Shown here piece after piece: positions 9,182-17,597 of a stretch of 18,126 nucleotides of DNA; position 1 is the first letter of the stretch; each line of letters begins with the position of its first letter. The translations under genes and the position numbers were made by a program. A model generated the notes under the pieces. That model saw only the letters and a list, made by a program, of their open reading frames with translations. It searched no databases and was not told the DNA's origin. The stretch spans positions 1 through 18,126 of the forward strand of contig CAZQGE010000026.1 in assembly GCA_964592815.1 (NCBI GenBank), written 5' to 3'. This DNA comes from CAZQGE01 sp964592815. Lineage in GTDB: Bacteria > Bacillota > Clostridia > Christensenellales > CAG-917.

Positions 9182-11410
9182 ATGGAAAACGTAGAACTTT
9201 CAGGAGAAATTAAGACCGTAATTTTTCATAATGATGAGACAGGATATACTGTTTTGGATATGATATCTGGAAGCAGCGTTTTTACAGTTGTCGGAAACTT
9301 TCCACCGATAAGCGAAGGTCAAAACATTCGAGTTAGCGGAAAATTTCAAACCAAAAGCGCGTATGGTAAACAGTTTTTTGCGGACAAAATTTTTATAAGT
9401 CAGCCTTCTCGTATAGAAGGAATAAAACGCTTTTTAGGAAGCGGACTTATAAGAGGTCTAGGCCCTGCGACGGCGGAATCTATCGTATCAAGATTTGGTG
9501 TTGATACGTTGGAAATGATGAAGTATCCATTGGAACTTGCAAAAATAAAAGGTATTTCACTTAAACGCGCAACCGAATTTGGAATGAATTATGTCAACTT
9601 GCAGAAGATGCAAAATGCAATGATTTTTTTGCAAGAGCTTGGCATTTCAATAAATTTAGCCTTAAAGATATATAGGGTATATCAAGAAGGAACTGAGTCT
9701 AAAATTAAGAATAATCCGTATATTTTGGTTGACGATATAGACGGTATAGGCTTTCATACGGCGGACAAAATAGCTGAAAAAATTGGGGTTTCTAAAGACG
9801 GCGATTTCAGAATATGTGCGGCTATAACCTATTTGTTGAAGGAAGCATCAATAAAGAGCGGACACAATTATTTGCCAGAAAACGATGTTTACAATGGTGT
9901 TATAGAGCTTTTAAGTGCCGATTGTGACAATATTGCGGAACGAATAAAAAATAATATTGATGATATGACTTTGCTTGGCGACTTGGTAATGTATGATACG
10001 GGCGAGCATACCGCAATTGTTTTGAAAGGCAATTTTCAAACAGAAAAGAGTATTGCCAGAAGACTTTTGCAACTTGAAACGCAAGCATCGCTTTTCAAAG
10101 TTGACGTAGAATATGAGATTAAAAAGTTTGGTAAGGACGCAGGTTTTGATTTGCACCCTAATCAAATTTTAGCAGTCAAGGACGCAGTTGAAAACGGCGT
10201 ACAAATTGTAACTGGCGGACCTGGAACTGGAAAGACTACTATTGTGAAATGTATTTTGCATTTGTTTGAAAACCTCGGGCAAAGAGTTGCACTTTGCGCT
10301 CCGACTGGCAGAGCTGCAAAACGACTTTCTGAGGCGACTGGCAGAGATGCGAGAACAATTCACCGTATGTTAGATTTGGACTGGAAAGACGGGAACGGGT
10401 ATTTTACGTATAACGACCAAACTAGGTTGCCTTACGACGTCATCATTGTTGACGAGGTCAGTATGGTTGACGAATATGTGTTTAACGCTTTGTTGAAGGC
10501 ACTAGAAAAAGGTACGCGTCTTGTGCTTGTTGGCGACAAAGACCAACTAGCATCAGTTGGCGCAGGAAACGTGCTGAGCGACCTTATTGCTTGCAAAAAA
10601 TTTCCTGTAACTTGCCTTACGCAAATTTACAGACAATCCGAAGAAAGCAAGATTGTGCCAAACGCTCACAAAATTAACAACGGCGAAATGCCAGACATTG
10701 ACAACAAAAGCAACGACTTCTTTTTTGAAGAAAAGGAGACGGCGCAAGAAATAATGCAAAATACCGTTACTCTTGTTACAAAGCGTTTGCCAAAATTTTT
10801 GGATAAAGAACCAAAAGACATACAAGTGTTATGCCCTATGAAGCGTGGGCTTGCAGGCACATACAATTTGAATCGAGAGTTACAGAGAATTATAAATCCT
10901 TTCTCACCATTGAAAAAGGAAATTAAACAAGGTGAAAATTTGTTTAGAGAAGGCGATAAGGTTATGCAAATGCAAAATAATTATCAACAGGAATGGTCTC
11001 AAACAAATGGTACAAAGGTGGAAAGGGGTACGGGCGTTTTTAATGGTGATATAGGGTATATCGAGAGCATAAACACTCAAATTATGCAGTTTAGCGTACA
11101 CTTTGACGACAACAAAGTTGCGGTTTATCAATACGCCGATTTGGAACAGCTTTCTTTGGCTTATGCTGTAACAATTCACAAATCACAAGGTTCGGAATTT
11201 GACGCCGTGGTAATTGCGCTTGACGCAAACTTTTTGTTGCAAACAAGAAACTTGCTCTATACGGCGGTTACAAGAGCGAAAAAGATTGTTGTTATATCAG
11301 GTAGTCGTAAAACTGTGCAAAGAATGATACGCAACAACGAAACTGCAAAAAGATACTCGTTGCTTGTTCAGCTTATTGAAGAAGAAGCGGTAAATGGTTT
11401 TGATGTATGA
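9182..11410 (+). CDS. recD2: RecD2-type (RecD/TraA family) 5'-3' DNA helicase
   Basis: This 742-aa superfamily 1B helicase resembles the RecD2 proteins that act without RecBC in DNA repair and replication-fork maintenance. An N-terminal OB-like region (about 1-90) is followed by a helix-hairpin-helix region (about 95-200; GSGLIRGLGPATAESIVSRF). The ATPase core has Walker A GGPGTGKTT at 345-353 (K351), Walker B DVIIVDE ending at D424-E425, and a C-terminal UvrD-like motif TIHKSQG at 664-670. Length and order match the family. The start ATG has AGGAG at 9174-9178, only 3 nt upstream, which is short, but no better start exists and the first strand matches the usual N terminus. It follows the metK terminator after a 74-nt stretch in which I see no convincing promoter. 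Its TGA overlaps comF by 4 nt. Confidence 0.95.
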   Translation: MENVELSGEIKTVIFHNDETGYTVLDMISGSSVFTVVGNFPPISEGQNIRVSGKFQTKSAYGKQFFADKIFISQPSRIEGIKRFLGSGLIRGLGPATAESIVSRFGVDTLEMMKYPLELAKIKGISLKRATEFGMNYVNLQKMQNAMIFLQELGISINLALKIYRVYQEGTESKIKNNPYILVDDIDGIGFHTADKIAEKIGVSKDGDFRICAAITYLLKEASIKSGHNYLPENDVYNGVIELLSADCDNIAERIKNNIDDMTLLGDLVMYDTGEHTAIVLKGNFQTEKSIARRLLQLETQASLFKVDVEYEIKKFGKDAGFDLHPNQILAVKDAVENGVQIVTGGPGTGKTTIVKCILHLFENLGQRVALCAPTGRAAKRLSEATGRDARTIHRMLDLDWKDGNGYFTYNDQTRLPYDVIIVDEVSMVDEYVFNALLKALEKGTRLVLVGDKDQLASVGAGNVLSDLIACKKFPVTCLTQIYRQSEESKIVPNAHKINNGEMPDIDNKSNDFFFEEKETAQEIMQNTVTLVTKRLPKFLDKEPKDIQVLCPMKRGLAGTYNLNRELQRIINPFSPLKKEIKQGENLFREGDKVMQMQNNYQQEWSQTNGTKVERGTGVFNGDIGYIESINTQIMQFSVHFDDNKVAVYQYADLEQLSLAYAVTIHKSQGSEFDAVVIALDANFLLQTRNLLYTAVTRAKKIVVISGSRKTVQRMIRNNETAKRYSLLVQLIEEEAVNGFDV

Positions 11411-12252
11411 AAAAATTGTCGGACTTAAAAAACAAGTTTCAAAAGAAAGAAAAAACGGAAAATGGAAGCGGAAGGTTTGCAAAGTGTAAGATGGTAGCAA
11501 CTGAGTTTTCAAACAAGTTTTTTTGTTCGTTGAAAGATGCTGTATATCCCAAGGACGTAACGTGTGATTTGTGTGGTAATGAACTTGTTTGCAAAACAAG
11601 GTTGAGATTATGTTCGGAATGCGTGGCAAAATTGCCAATGGTTGAGGGACGTATATGTTTGAATTGCGGTTCACCAATAAAAAATGAAGCCGATTATTGT
11701 TTGCGTTGTCAAAGAAAAGAAAGCGTATTCAAATGTAATCGCGCTCCACTTGTTTATGACGGAATAGCCAAAAACTTAATTTACAAATTCAAGTTTGGTG
11801 GAAAAATATATATAGCCGACACTTTGGGAGCTTTGATGTCGGATACATACATAAGCAATGGTTTTCAAGCTGAAATAATTGTATTTGCTCCGATGACAGC
11901 AAAAGAAGTTAAGAAAAGAGGGTTTAACCAAGCTGAACTTTTAGCGCAGAATATTGGCAATAGACTTAATTTACCTATGTTGCCAGCCCTTGAAAAAATA
12001 AAAGATACGTCTGAGCAAAAACAACTCAAAGGCAAAGAAAGAGAACAAAACTTAGAGGATGCGTTCGTTTGCAAGTTTATGCAAATAAAAGGCAGACGCA
12101 TTTTGTTTGTTGATGATGTTTTTACGACAGGCGCGACGGCAAATCAATGCTCAAAAGCTCTGCTTCTGGCGGGCGCAAAAGAAGTTTTGGTGCTTACGGC
12201 GGCGGTTACCCCTGAACTAAACGATAGTAAGGGTGACAAAATAGGACAATAA
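11407..12252 (+). CDS. comF: ComF family protein (amidophosphoribosyltransferase-like)
   Basis: This 281-aa protein pairs an N-terminal zinc ribbon with a phosphoribosyltransferase-fold domain, as in ComFC/GntX, which is needed for DNA uptake in competent bacteria. Four CxxC pairs are seen at C53/C56, C69/C72, C84/C87 and C98/C101. The PRPP-binding motif ILFVDDVFTTGAT is at residues 232-244. The start overlaps the recD2 TGA (ATGA), suggesting translational coupling, and no independent Shine-Dalgarno is obvious. This start gives a Lys-rich N-terminal extension of about 45 residues beyond typical ComF. An internal ATG at codon 29 (11491) is an alternative, but its GGAAGG is too far upstream. 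The biochemical role of the PRTase domain is not established by sequence. Confidence 0.9.
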   Translation: MKKLSDLKNKFQKKEKTENGSGRFAKCKMVATEFSNKFFCSLKDAVYPKDVTCDLCGNELVCKTRLRLCSECVAKLPMVEGRICLNCGSPIKNEADYCLRCQRKESVFKCNRAPLVYDGIAKNLIYKFKFGGKIYIADTLGALMSDTYISNGFQAEIIVFAPMTAKEVKKRGFNQAELLAQNIGNRLNLPMLPALEKIKDTSEQKQLKGKEREQNLEDAFVCKFMQIKGRRILFVDDVFTTGATANQCSKALLLAGAKEVLVLTAAVTPELNDSKGDKIGQ

Positions 12253-12389
12253 AATAACCTAGTGATAGTATATATTGCTTGTAAAGAACACGGATTTAGG
12301 TTAAAATAATACAGATTGATTTTAGAAAAATATGATATTTCGGTAACGCTTATGATATTCACAAGCGGCGGAACAGTAAAGGAGAAAAA
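12253..12389 (+). other. comF-secA spacer, no gene
   Basis: This 137-nt A+T-rich spacer has no ORF of note. It lies where Bacillota commonly carry hpf (ribosome hibernation factor) before secA, and no hpf remnant is visible. It contains the direct repeat TATGATATT at 12331 and 12351, and a long-range 7-bp pairing between TAACCTA (12255-12261) and TAGGTTA (12297-12303) across a 35-nt loop. I could not find a convincing -35/-10 pair. The secA ribosome binding site AAAGGAG is at 12378-12384. Confidence 0.6.
12331..12359 (+). repeat. 9-bp direct repeat upstream of secA
   Basis: TATGATATT occurs at 12331-12339 and again at 12351-12359, exactly 20 bp apart (about two helical turns), 31 nt before the secA start. 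The spacing fits paired protein sites on one face of DNA, but each copy also resembles a -10 box and the region is A+T-rich. Function is unknown. Confidence 0.4.
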
Positions 12390-15056
12390 ATGATTTCTAT
12401 TTTTGACGAAAATACTTGGCACGTTAAAAGGCTTAAAAAGCAAGCGCAAAAAATTGATATTTTAGCTGATAAGTATAAAACTATGAGCGACGACGACTTG
12501 AAAGGTCAGACGGCAATTTTTAAGGCAAAACTCGCAGACGGCGCAAAACTTGAAGATATTTTGGAAGACGCATTTGCTGTTTGCCGAGAGGCTTGCGATA
12601 GAGTTTTGGGTATGCGTCCTTTCTTTGTTCAGCTTATGGGTGGAATTGCCTTGCATCAAGGCAGAATTGCTGAAATGGGAACTGGTGAAGGTAAAACTTT
12701 GGTTGCAGTGTTGCCGTCATATCTTAACGCCTTGACTGGCAACGGCGTTCATATTGTTACCGTCAACGATTACCTTGCAAGCCGTGACGCTGGCTGGATG
12801 GGAAAAGTTCACAAATTCTTAGGACTGACGGTTGGCGTCGTATTGCCCAATATGTCGCAGGAACAAAAACGTCAGGCTTACAATTCAGATTTGACGTATT
12901 GTACAAACAATGAGTTGGGCTTTGACTTTTTGCGTGACAATATGGTAGTTCGCAAAAGTGACAAAATGCAAAGGGAATTGAATTTTGCAATAATCGACGA
13001 AGTTGACTCTATTCTTATTGATGAAGCGAGAACTCCGCTCATAATTTCTGGCAGAGGTGGAAAGTCTGTTCAGGAATATAAGACGGCGGATATGTTTGCA
13101 AAAAAATTGCGTGAAGGTCAAGATTTCCAAATTGAAGAAAAGGAAAAGACAATTATACTTACAGAAGAGGGCATTGCAAAAGCAGAGCAGTTCTATAAGT
13201 TGACAAATTTGACAGATTTGAACAATACGGAGACATATCACTACATTCAACAAGCCTTGCGCGCAAACTTTATGATGAAGCGTGACAAAGACTACATTGT
13301 AAACGATGGTGAAGTGCTTATTGTTGATGAATTTACGGGAAGAATTATGATTGGCAGACGTTACAGCGACGGACTGCATCAAGCAATAGAAGCCAAAGAA
13401 CACGTTGCAATACGTAGCGAAGACAGAACTATCGCCACAATAACCTTCCAAAACTATTTCAGAATGTACAAAAAATTGTCTGGTATGACAGGTACTGCCA
13501 AAACAGAAGAAGAAGAGTTTAAGGGAATATACTCATTGGACGTTGTTACAATTCCACCAAACAAACCATCTCAAAGAAAGGACGAACACGACCAAATTTA
13601 CACCACAATTCAAGGCAAGAACAACGCAATAATTGATGATATTTTAGAGCATCATAAGAATGGACAGCCAATTTTGGTTGGTACTGTAAGCGTTGAAAAG
13701 TCAGAAGAACTTAGCAAAATGCTTAAACGCAAAGGTGTAATTCATAACGTATTGAACGCAAAATTCCATAAACAGGAATCTGAGATTATTGCACAAGCAG
13801 GCAGATACGGAGCTGTTACCATAGCAACCAATATGGCAGGTCGTGGTACTGATATTATGTTGGGTGGCAACCCCGATTTTCAAACCAAGCAAAAGTTGGA
13901 AAAGGACGGTTATGCGCCTGAAATTATCGAACTTGCATCATCGCCTCACTTTGTTGACGACCCCGAGGTTATAAAGGCAAAAGAAGAATACAACCGCTTA
14001 TTCAAAGAATACAAAAATGTTTGTGACCAAGAAAAAGAGAAAGTTATTGAAGCTGGTGGTTTGCGAATTGTTGGAACAGAACGTCACGAAAGCAGACGTA
14101 TTGATAACCAGTTGCGTGGTCGAAGCGGACGTCAAGGTGATGTCGGTAGCACCGTCTTTTATATCTCGCTTGACGACGATATTGCAAGAATTTTCGGTGG
14201 CGACAGAATAAAAGCGATAACCGATAATATGCACTTTGAAGAAGATATGCCTATTTCGTCTGGCATCATAACCAAGCAAATTGAAAGAGCTCAACGTATG
14301 GTCGAAGGCAGAAACTATTCAATAAGAAAGCAAGTGTTGAGTTACGACGACGTAATAAATACTCAGCGTGAACTCATATACAAAGAGCGCTCAAAAGTGC
14401 TTGACGGGTTGGATATTTCTGAACAAATTGAGGATATGATTGATGACTTAGCCGAAGAAGTAATTTCAAGTTATGCAGACTATAAGACGGACTATCTGAC
14501 TTGGGATTATCAAGCGTTTAACAGAGCGTTGGAACAAAGACTTGTGCCAAAAGACAGCAATTTGATGACTCCCGATTTCTGCGCTTGTTATGACGTTTAC
14601 AAACTTAAAGAAGCCGTTATGGATGTTGCTATTTCGGCTTATCGCAAAAAGAAGGAAACTGTTAAAGAACAAGGTTTAGACTTTGGCGAAATTGAAAGAA
14701 TTGTCTTGTTGAAGACTGTTGACGCAAAATGGATTGACCACATTGACGCTATGGACTCATTACGTAAAGGTATAGGTCTTAGAGGATACGGACAACGTGA
14801 CCCGATTATTGCGTACAAGTCGGAAGGCTTTGAAATGTTTGAGGATATGATAAACCGCATTCACACCGAAACAGCAAGCATTCTTTTGACAGTTGAAGTT
14901 GAGAAGCAGGCAGAAGGGGAAGGACAAAAGCTGACGCAAAAAGTTGAAACAGCTGCAAAAACCGTAAAAAAGGAACAAAAAGAGGTTGGAAGAAACGATC
15001 CTTGTCCTTGCGGAAGCGGTTTGAAATATAAAAATTGTTGCGGAAAAAACAAATAA
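12390..15056 (+). CDS. secA: Preprotein translocase ATPase SecA
   Basis: SecA is the motor that pushes unfolded secretory proteins through SecYEG at the membrane. The 888-aa protein shows Walker A MGTGEGKT at 96-103 (K102), DEVD at 203-206 in the DEAD-like motif with IDEARTPLIISG following, and the second-domain ERHESRRIDNQLRGRSGRQGD helicase motif. A C-terminal zinc finger has C872, C874, C883 and C884 (CxCx8CC), used in the family for SecB or ribosome contact. Between GGN(P) and the AGGL segment of the second nucleotide-binding domain it has an inserted coiled region of about 60 residues. This is absent in Bacillus SecA but, from memory, common in Clostridia. The AAAGGAG site sits 5 nt before ATG. 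prfB follows after 15 nt, the conserved Bacillota pairing. Confidence 0.99.
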   Translation: MISIFDENTWHVKRLKKQAQKIDILADKYKTMSDDDLKGQTAIFKAKLADGAKLEDILEDAFAVCREACDRVLGMRPFFVQLMGGIALHQGRIAEMGTGEGKTLVAVLPSYLNALTGNGVHIVTVNDYLASRDAGWMGKVHKFLGLTVGVVLPNMSQEQKRQAYNSDLTYCTNNELGFDFLRDNMVVRKSDKMQRELNFAIIDEVDSILIDEARTPLIISGRGGKSVQEYKTADMFAKKLREGQDFQIEEKEKTIILTEEGIAKAEQFYKLTNLTDLNNTETYHYIQQALRANFMMKRDKDYIVNDGEVLIVDEFTGRIMIGRRYSDGLHQAIEAKEHVAIRSEDRTIATITFQNYFRMYKKLSGMTGTAKTEEEEFKGIYSLDVVTIPPNKPSQRKDEHDQIYTTIQGKNNAIIDDILEHHKNGQPILVGTVSVEKSEELSKMLKRKGVIHNVLNAKFHKQESEIIAQAGRYGAVTIATNMAGRGTDIMLGGNPDFQTKQKLEKDGYAPEIIELASSPHFVDDPEVIKAKEEYNRLFKEYKNVCDQEKEKVIEAGGLRIVGTERHESRRIDNQLRGRSGRQGDVGSTVFYISLDDDIARIFGGDRIKAITDNMHFEEDMPISSGIITKQIERAQRMVEGRNYSIRKQVLSYDDVINTQRELIYKERSKVLDGLDISEQIEDMIDDLAEEVISSYADYKTDYLTWDYQAFNRALEQRLVPKDSNLMTPDFCACYDVYKLKEAVMDVAISAYRKKKETVKEQGLDFGEIERIVLLKTVDAKWIDHIDAMDSLRKGIGLRGYGQRDPIIAYKSEGFEMFEDMINRIHTETASILLTVEVEKQAEGEGQKLTQKVETAAKTVKKEQKEVGRNDPCPCGSGLKYKNCCGKNK

Positions 15057-15071
15057 ACAAAGGAAGCATAT

Positions 15072-16181
15072 ATGCTTAATTATTACGAAATAAAAGACAG
15101 TTTGAAAGAATACAGAGCAGAGATTGTGAGGGCGTATGACAGCATTAACCCAAAAAAAATAAATGCTAGAATACAAGAACTTCAAGCAATTCAAAACGAC
15201 TTAAATTTCTGGGATAACGCTGAAAATGCAAAAGTTGTAAGCAAAGAATTAAGTCAGTTGCAAGCGAAAATTCAGAAGTTTGAAAACCTTATAAAAAAAC
15301 TTGACGATGCCTTAGAATTGGTTGACATTGTCGAACTGGAAAACGAAGAAAATGAGGATAAAAATCTTCAAGAACTTGTTGCAACGCTCGAAAATGAAAC
15401 GGAAAGTTTGTCGCTTGCTACTTTGCTCAACGGCAAATATGATGACTTAAACGCAATTTTGACATTACACGCAGGCGCAGGCGGAACAGAGGCGCAAGAT
15501 TGGTGCGATATGCTTTATCGAATGTATAAACGCTATTGCGACCGCACAGATTGGGACCTTACTGAATTAGACTTTTTGGCAGGCGATGAAGCTGGAATAA
15601 AAAGCGTAACTTTTCGCGTTGAAGGCGACAATGCTTATGGATATTTGAAAGCTGAAAAAGGCGTGCATAGACTTGTAAGAATTTCGCCATTTGATGCAAA
15701 TGCAAGACGTCATACGTCTTTTTGTTCGCTTGAAGTTATGCCGGAAATAATTGATACGTCAGAAATTGAAATACATCCTGAAGACTTGAAGGTGGACACG
15801 TACCGTTCAAGCGGAGCAGGTGGACAACACGTAAACAAAACTGAGTCGGCAATAAGAATTACGCACTTGCCCACGGGAATAATTGTAGCTTGTCAAAATG
15901 AAAGAAGCCAAATTCAAAATAGAGAAGTGGCTATGCAAATGCTTAGAAGTAAACTTATTGAAAAGCGAGAAAGAGAAAAGGAAGAAGAAGCGGCTGCGAT
16001 AAGTGGCAAACTTAAAAAAATTGAGTGGGGAAGCCAAATAAGAAGCTATGTTTTTTGTCCTTATACAATGGTGAAAGACCACAGAACGGGCTATGAAACG
16101 GGCAACGTTCAAGCAGTTATGGACGGCGATTTGGACGGCTTTATAAACGAATATTTGAAATTGAGCAGTTCAGATAACTAA
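15072..16181 (+). CDS. prfB: Peptide chain release factor 2 (uninterrupted gene)
   Basis: RF2 recognises UGA and UAA stops in the ribosomal A site and triggers peptide release. The 369-aa protein has the stop-codon-reading tripeptide SPF at 205-207 and the catalytic GGQ at 250-252. Both have the same numbers as I recall for E. coli RF2. AAGGAAG at 15060-15066 lies 5 nt before ATG. Many bacteria control prfB by a +1 programmed frameshift at an in-frame TGA near codon 25. Here the reading frame is continuous from ATG to TAA, so this feedback control is absent. The sequence at codons 20-23 looks like a fossil of that site. It is probably co-transcribed with secA. Confidence 0.98.
   Translation: MLNYYEIKDSLKEYRAEIVRAYDSINPKKINARIQELQAIQNDLNFWDNAENAKVVSKELSQLQAKIQKFENLIKKLDDALELVDIVELENEENEDKNLQELVATLENETESLSLATLLNGKYDDLNAILTLHAGAGGTEAQDWCDMLYRMYKRYCDRTDWDLTELDFLAGDEAGIKSVTFRVEGDNAYGYLKAEKGVHRLVRISPFDANARRHTSFCSLEVMPEIIDTSEIEIHPEDLKVDTYRSSGAGGQHVNKTESAIRITHLPTGIIVACQNERSQIQNREVAMQMLRSKLIEKREREKEEEAAAISGKLKKIEWGSQIRSYVFCPYTMVKDHRTGYETGNVQAVMDGDLDGFINEYLKLSSSDN
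15129..15140 (+). other. Fossil of the prfB programmed-frameshift site
   Basis: Codons 20-23 read AGG GCG TAT GAC. The classical site reads AGGGGGTATCTTTGAC, with a Shine-Dalgarno-like AGGGGG, the slippery CTT and the TGA stop. Removing TCTT (or an equivalent 4 nt) and changing one base in the G run converts one to the other. Four nt equal one codon plus the base skipped in +1 frameshifting, so the frame is repaired exactly. Confidence 0.55.
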
Positions 16182-16267
16182 AATTTTGATGTTCAATTTG
16201 TTTTATCAATAACAAAAAATTTTGAATGAAACAAAAAGTTTTGTAAAAGGTGACTTTCAAAAAAATA

Positions 16268-17293
16268 ATGGAATTAAAAGATAAAAAAGATATAGTAATT
16301 TTAGCAATAGAGTCAAGCTGCGATGAAACTGCTGCTGCTGTGGTAAAAAACGGCAGAGAAGTTTTATCAAACCAAGTAGCAACTCAAATTGAAATACATA
16401 GACGATTTGGCGGTGTAGTCCCTGAAATTGCGTCAAGAAATCATACTTTGTCAATTGAGAACGTTGTCGATGAAGCGATAAAACAATCAGGATTGACAAT
16501 TCAAGATATAGATGCCATCGCGGTTACTTACGGCGCGGGTTTGTTGGGTGCTTTGTTGGTCGGCGTAAATTATGCAAAGGCTCTTGCATATAGTTTTAAT
16601 AAGCCATTATTTGCGGTTTCTCACATAAAAGGACATTTGGCTGCAAATTATATCGACAGCGACTTAACTCCGCCATATTTGTGTTTGTTGGCAAGTGGCG
16701 GGCATACGGCTTTATTAAATGTTCAAGACTATGAAAAGGTAGAACTTGTTTGTCAAAGTCGTGATGATGCGGCAGGTGAAGCATTTGATAAGGTTGCAAG
16801 AGTGCTGGGGCTTCAGTATCCCGGTGGCCCTGAAATCGAAAAATTGGCTGTTTCGGGGAAATGCGTTTATGATATGCCAAAACCTAGATTGAATGCGATA
16901 GATGGCTTGTTTTTTTCATACAGCGGACTAAAAACCTTTGTTATAAATTTGGTTCATAATCTTGAACAAAAGGGGCAATCTATTCCTTCTGCCGACATTG
17001 CTGCAAGTTTTCAAAATGCTGCGGTTTCGCAAATGATAGATACCCTAAAATTTGTAATTGACCGTGATAGAATAACAAAAATTGCAGTTGCTGGCGGTGT
17101 TAGCGCAAACCAAGAACTGCGCAGAAGATTTGACGTGTTAAAAGAAAGTGGTTTGGAAGTCTATTATCCAAAAATTAAGTATTGCACGGATAACGCTTCA
17201 ATGATTGGTGCAGCTGCTTATTTTATGATAAGAAGTGGTATTCAGCCAAGTGGTTTAGATTTGGATGCAAAAGCAACAGTTCCACTAAAATAG
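16268..17293 (+). CDS. tsaD: tRNA N6-adenosine threonylcarbamoyltransferase TsaD
   Basis: TsaD (Kae1/YgjD family) transfers threonylcarbamoyl to A37 of ANN-decoding tRNAs, with TsaB and TsaE, neither of which is in this window. Motifs are the N-terminal AIESSCDETAAAVV, the metal-binding H-x3-H in SHIKGHLAAN, the glycine-rich ASGGHTALL, GGPEIEKLA, AVAGGVSANQELR, and the C-terminal CTDNASMIGAAAY. The chosen ATG gives 341 aa, normal for the family. AAAGGTGA (16246-16253) is a good anti-16S match but lies 14 nt upstream. The in-frame GTG at 16250 would add six residues but has no ribosome binding site and would sit inside that sequence. The 5' spacer after prfB (86 nt to this ATG) shows no clear promoter or terminator, so co-transcription with secA-prfB is likely but not proven. 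Confidence 0.96.
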   Translation: MELKDKKDIVILAIESSCDETAAAVVKNGREVLSNQVATQIEIHRRFGGVVPEIASRNHTLSIENVVDEAIKQSGLTIQDIDAIAVTYGAGLLGALLVGVNYAKALAYSFNKPLFAVSHIKGHLAANYIDSDLTPPYLCLLASGGHTALLNVQDYEKVELVCQSRDDAAGEAFDKVARVLGLQYPGGPEIEKLAVSGKCVYDMPKPRLNAIDGLFFSYSGLKTFVINLVHNLEQKGQSIPSADIAASFQNAAVSQMIDTLKFVIDRDRITKIAVAGGVSANQELRRRFDVLKESGLEVYYPKIKYCTDNASMIGAAAYFMIRSGIQPSGLDLDAKATVPLK

Positions 17294-17309
17294 ATAAAAA
17301 GCCAATTTT

Positions 17310-17339
17310 GCTTGATAAAGTTGATTATAAGCTATTTTT
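17310..17339 (+). terminator. Weak candidate terminator after tsaD
   Basis: GCTTG (17310-17314) can pair with TAAGC (17328-17332), including one G-T pair, across a 13-nt loop, followed by TATTTTT. A 5-bp stem is weak for an intrinsic terminator. It is listed because a transcript end is expected before the next promoter. Confidence 0.25.
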
Positions 17340-17522
17340 GGTGGTAGCAATTTTGTGTGACATCAATTTTTAACGGCAACAGTTTTGTAGCGGCTTTGCT
17401 CAAAAAATTGAATTTTATTTGTAAATTCTTTATAATCTTGTGTTTTAATTGGATATTCAGTCCCAATATATAGATTATATATATTATTAGTAAAAAAAAT
17501 CGCAAAAATCATCTCAATTTGT

Positions 17523-17551
17523 TTGACAAGTTTTTTGTAAATTGTTAGTAT
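17523..17551 (+). promoter_or_regulatory. Strong extended -10 promoter for L7Ae-rpsL unit
   Basis: A perfect -35 TTGACA (17523-17528) is followed after 17 bp by TAGTAT (17546-17551), preceded by TGT (17543-17545), the extended -10 TGN element. Transcription would start near 17558, giving a 5' leader of about 40 nt. An overlapping TATTAT at 17549-17554 would need a 20-bp spacer and is less likely. Vegetative sigma factor use is inferred from the consensus match. Confidence 0.8.
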
Positions 17552-17597
17552 TATATGGCTTACGGAAACGTGGGCAGTTTTTAGCTTAGCGAAAATT

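Larger units (their letters stand above)
17294..17597. other. A+T-rich intergenic spacer with promoter
   Basis: This 304-nt region separates tsaD from the L7Ae-like gene. I see no + strand gene. Near its start is a weak hairpin followed by TATTTTT. In the middle are low-complexity repeats of (G)CAATTTTG at 17301, 17347 and, degenerately, 17376, and a 17-nt A/T dyad ATATATA-GAT-TATATAT at 17466-17482. A promoter occupies the last part. On the - strand an open frame runs from 17770 to 17363, overlapping the L7Ae-like gene. Its last ~49 codons lie in the spacer without a ribosome binding site, and I do not call it a gene. Confidence 0.6.

Noticed and set aside
12885..13451. 188-codon open frame on the - strand inside secA
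   Set aside because: It is fully antisense to SecA, has no family resemblance, and is rich in Cys/Phe/Ile/Val as expected for the complement of this A/T-rich coding strand. The same applies to 3145-3633 (-) in rpoB and 14760-15194 (-).
16180..16225. 10-bp direct repeat AAAATTTTGA (16180 and 16216) and dyad ACAAAA-AG-TTTTGT (16231-16244) before tsaD
   Set aside because: Low-complexity A/T sequence in an A/T-rich spacer; chance matches are likely, and no promoter or terminator is associated.
16250..16267. GTG at 16250 as the tsaD start
   Set aside because: It has no Shine-Dalgarno, sits within the AAAGGTGA that could serve the ATG at 16268, and adds six residues not expected for the family. 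It remains possible.
17301..17390. Recurring (G)CAATTTTG in the tsaD-L7Ae spacer as a repeat array
   Set aside because: The copies are degenerate and irregularly spaced (46 then about 29 nt), so this is neither a CRISPR nor a tandem repeat.
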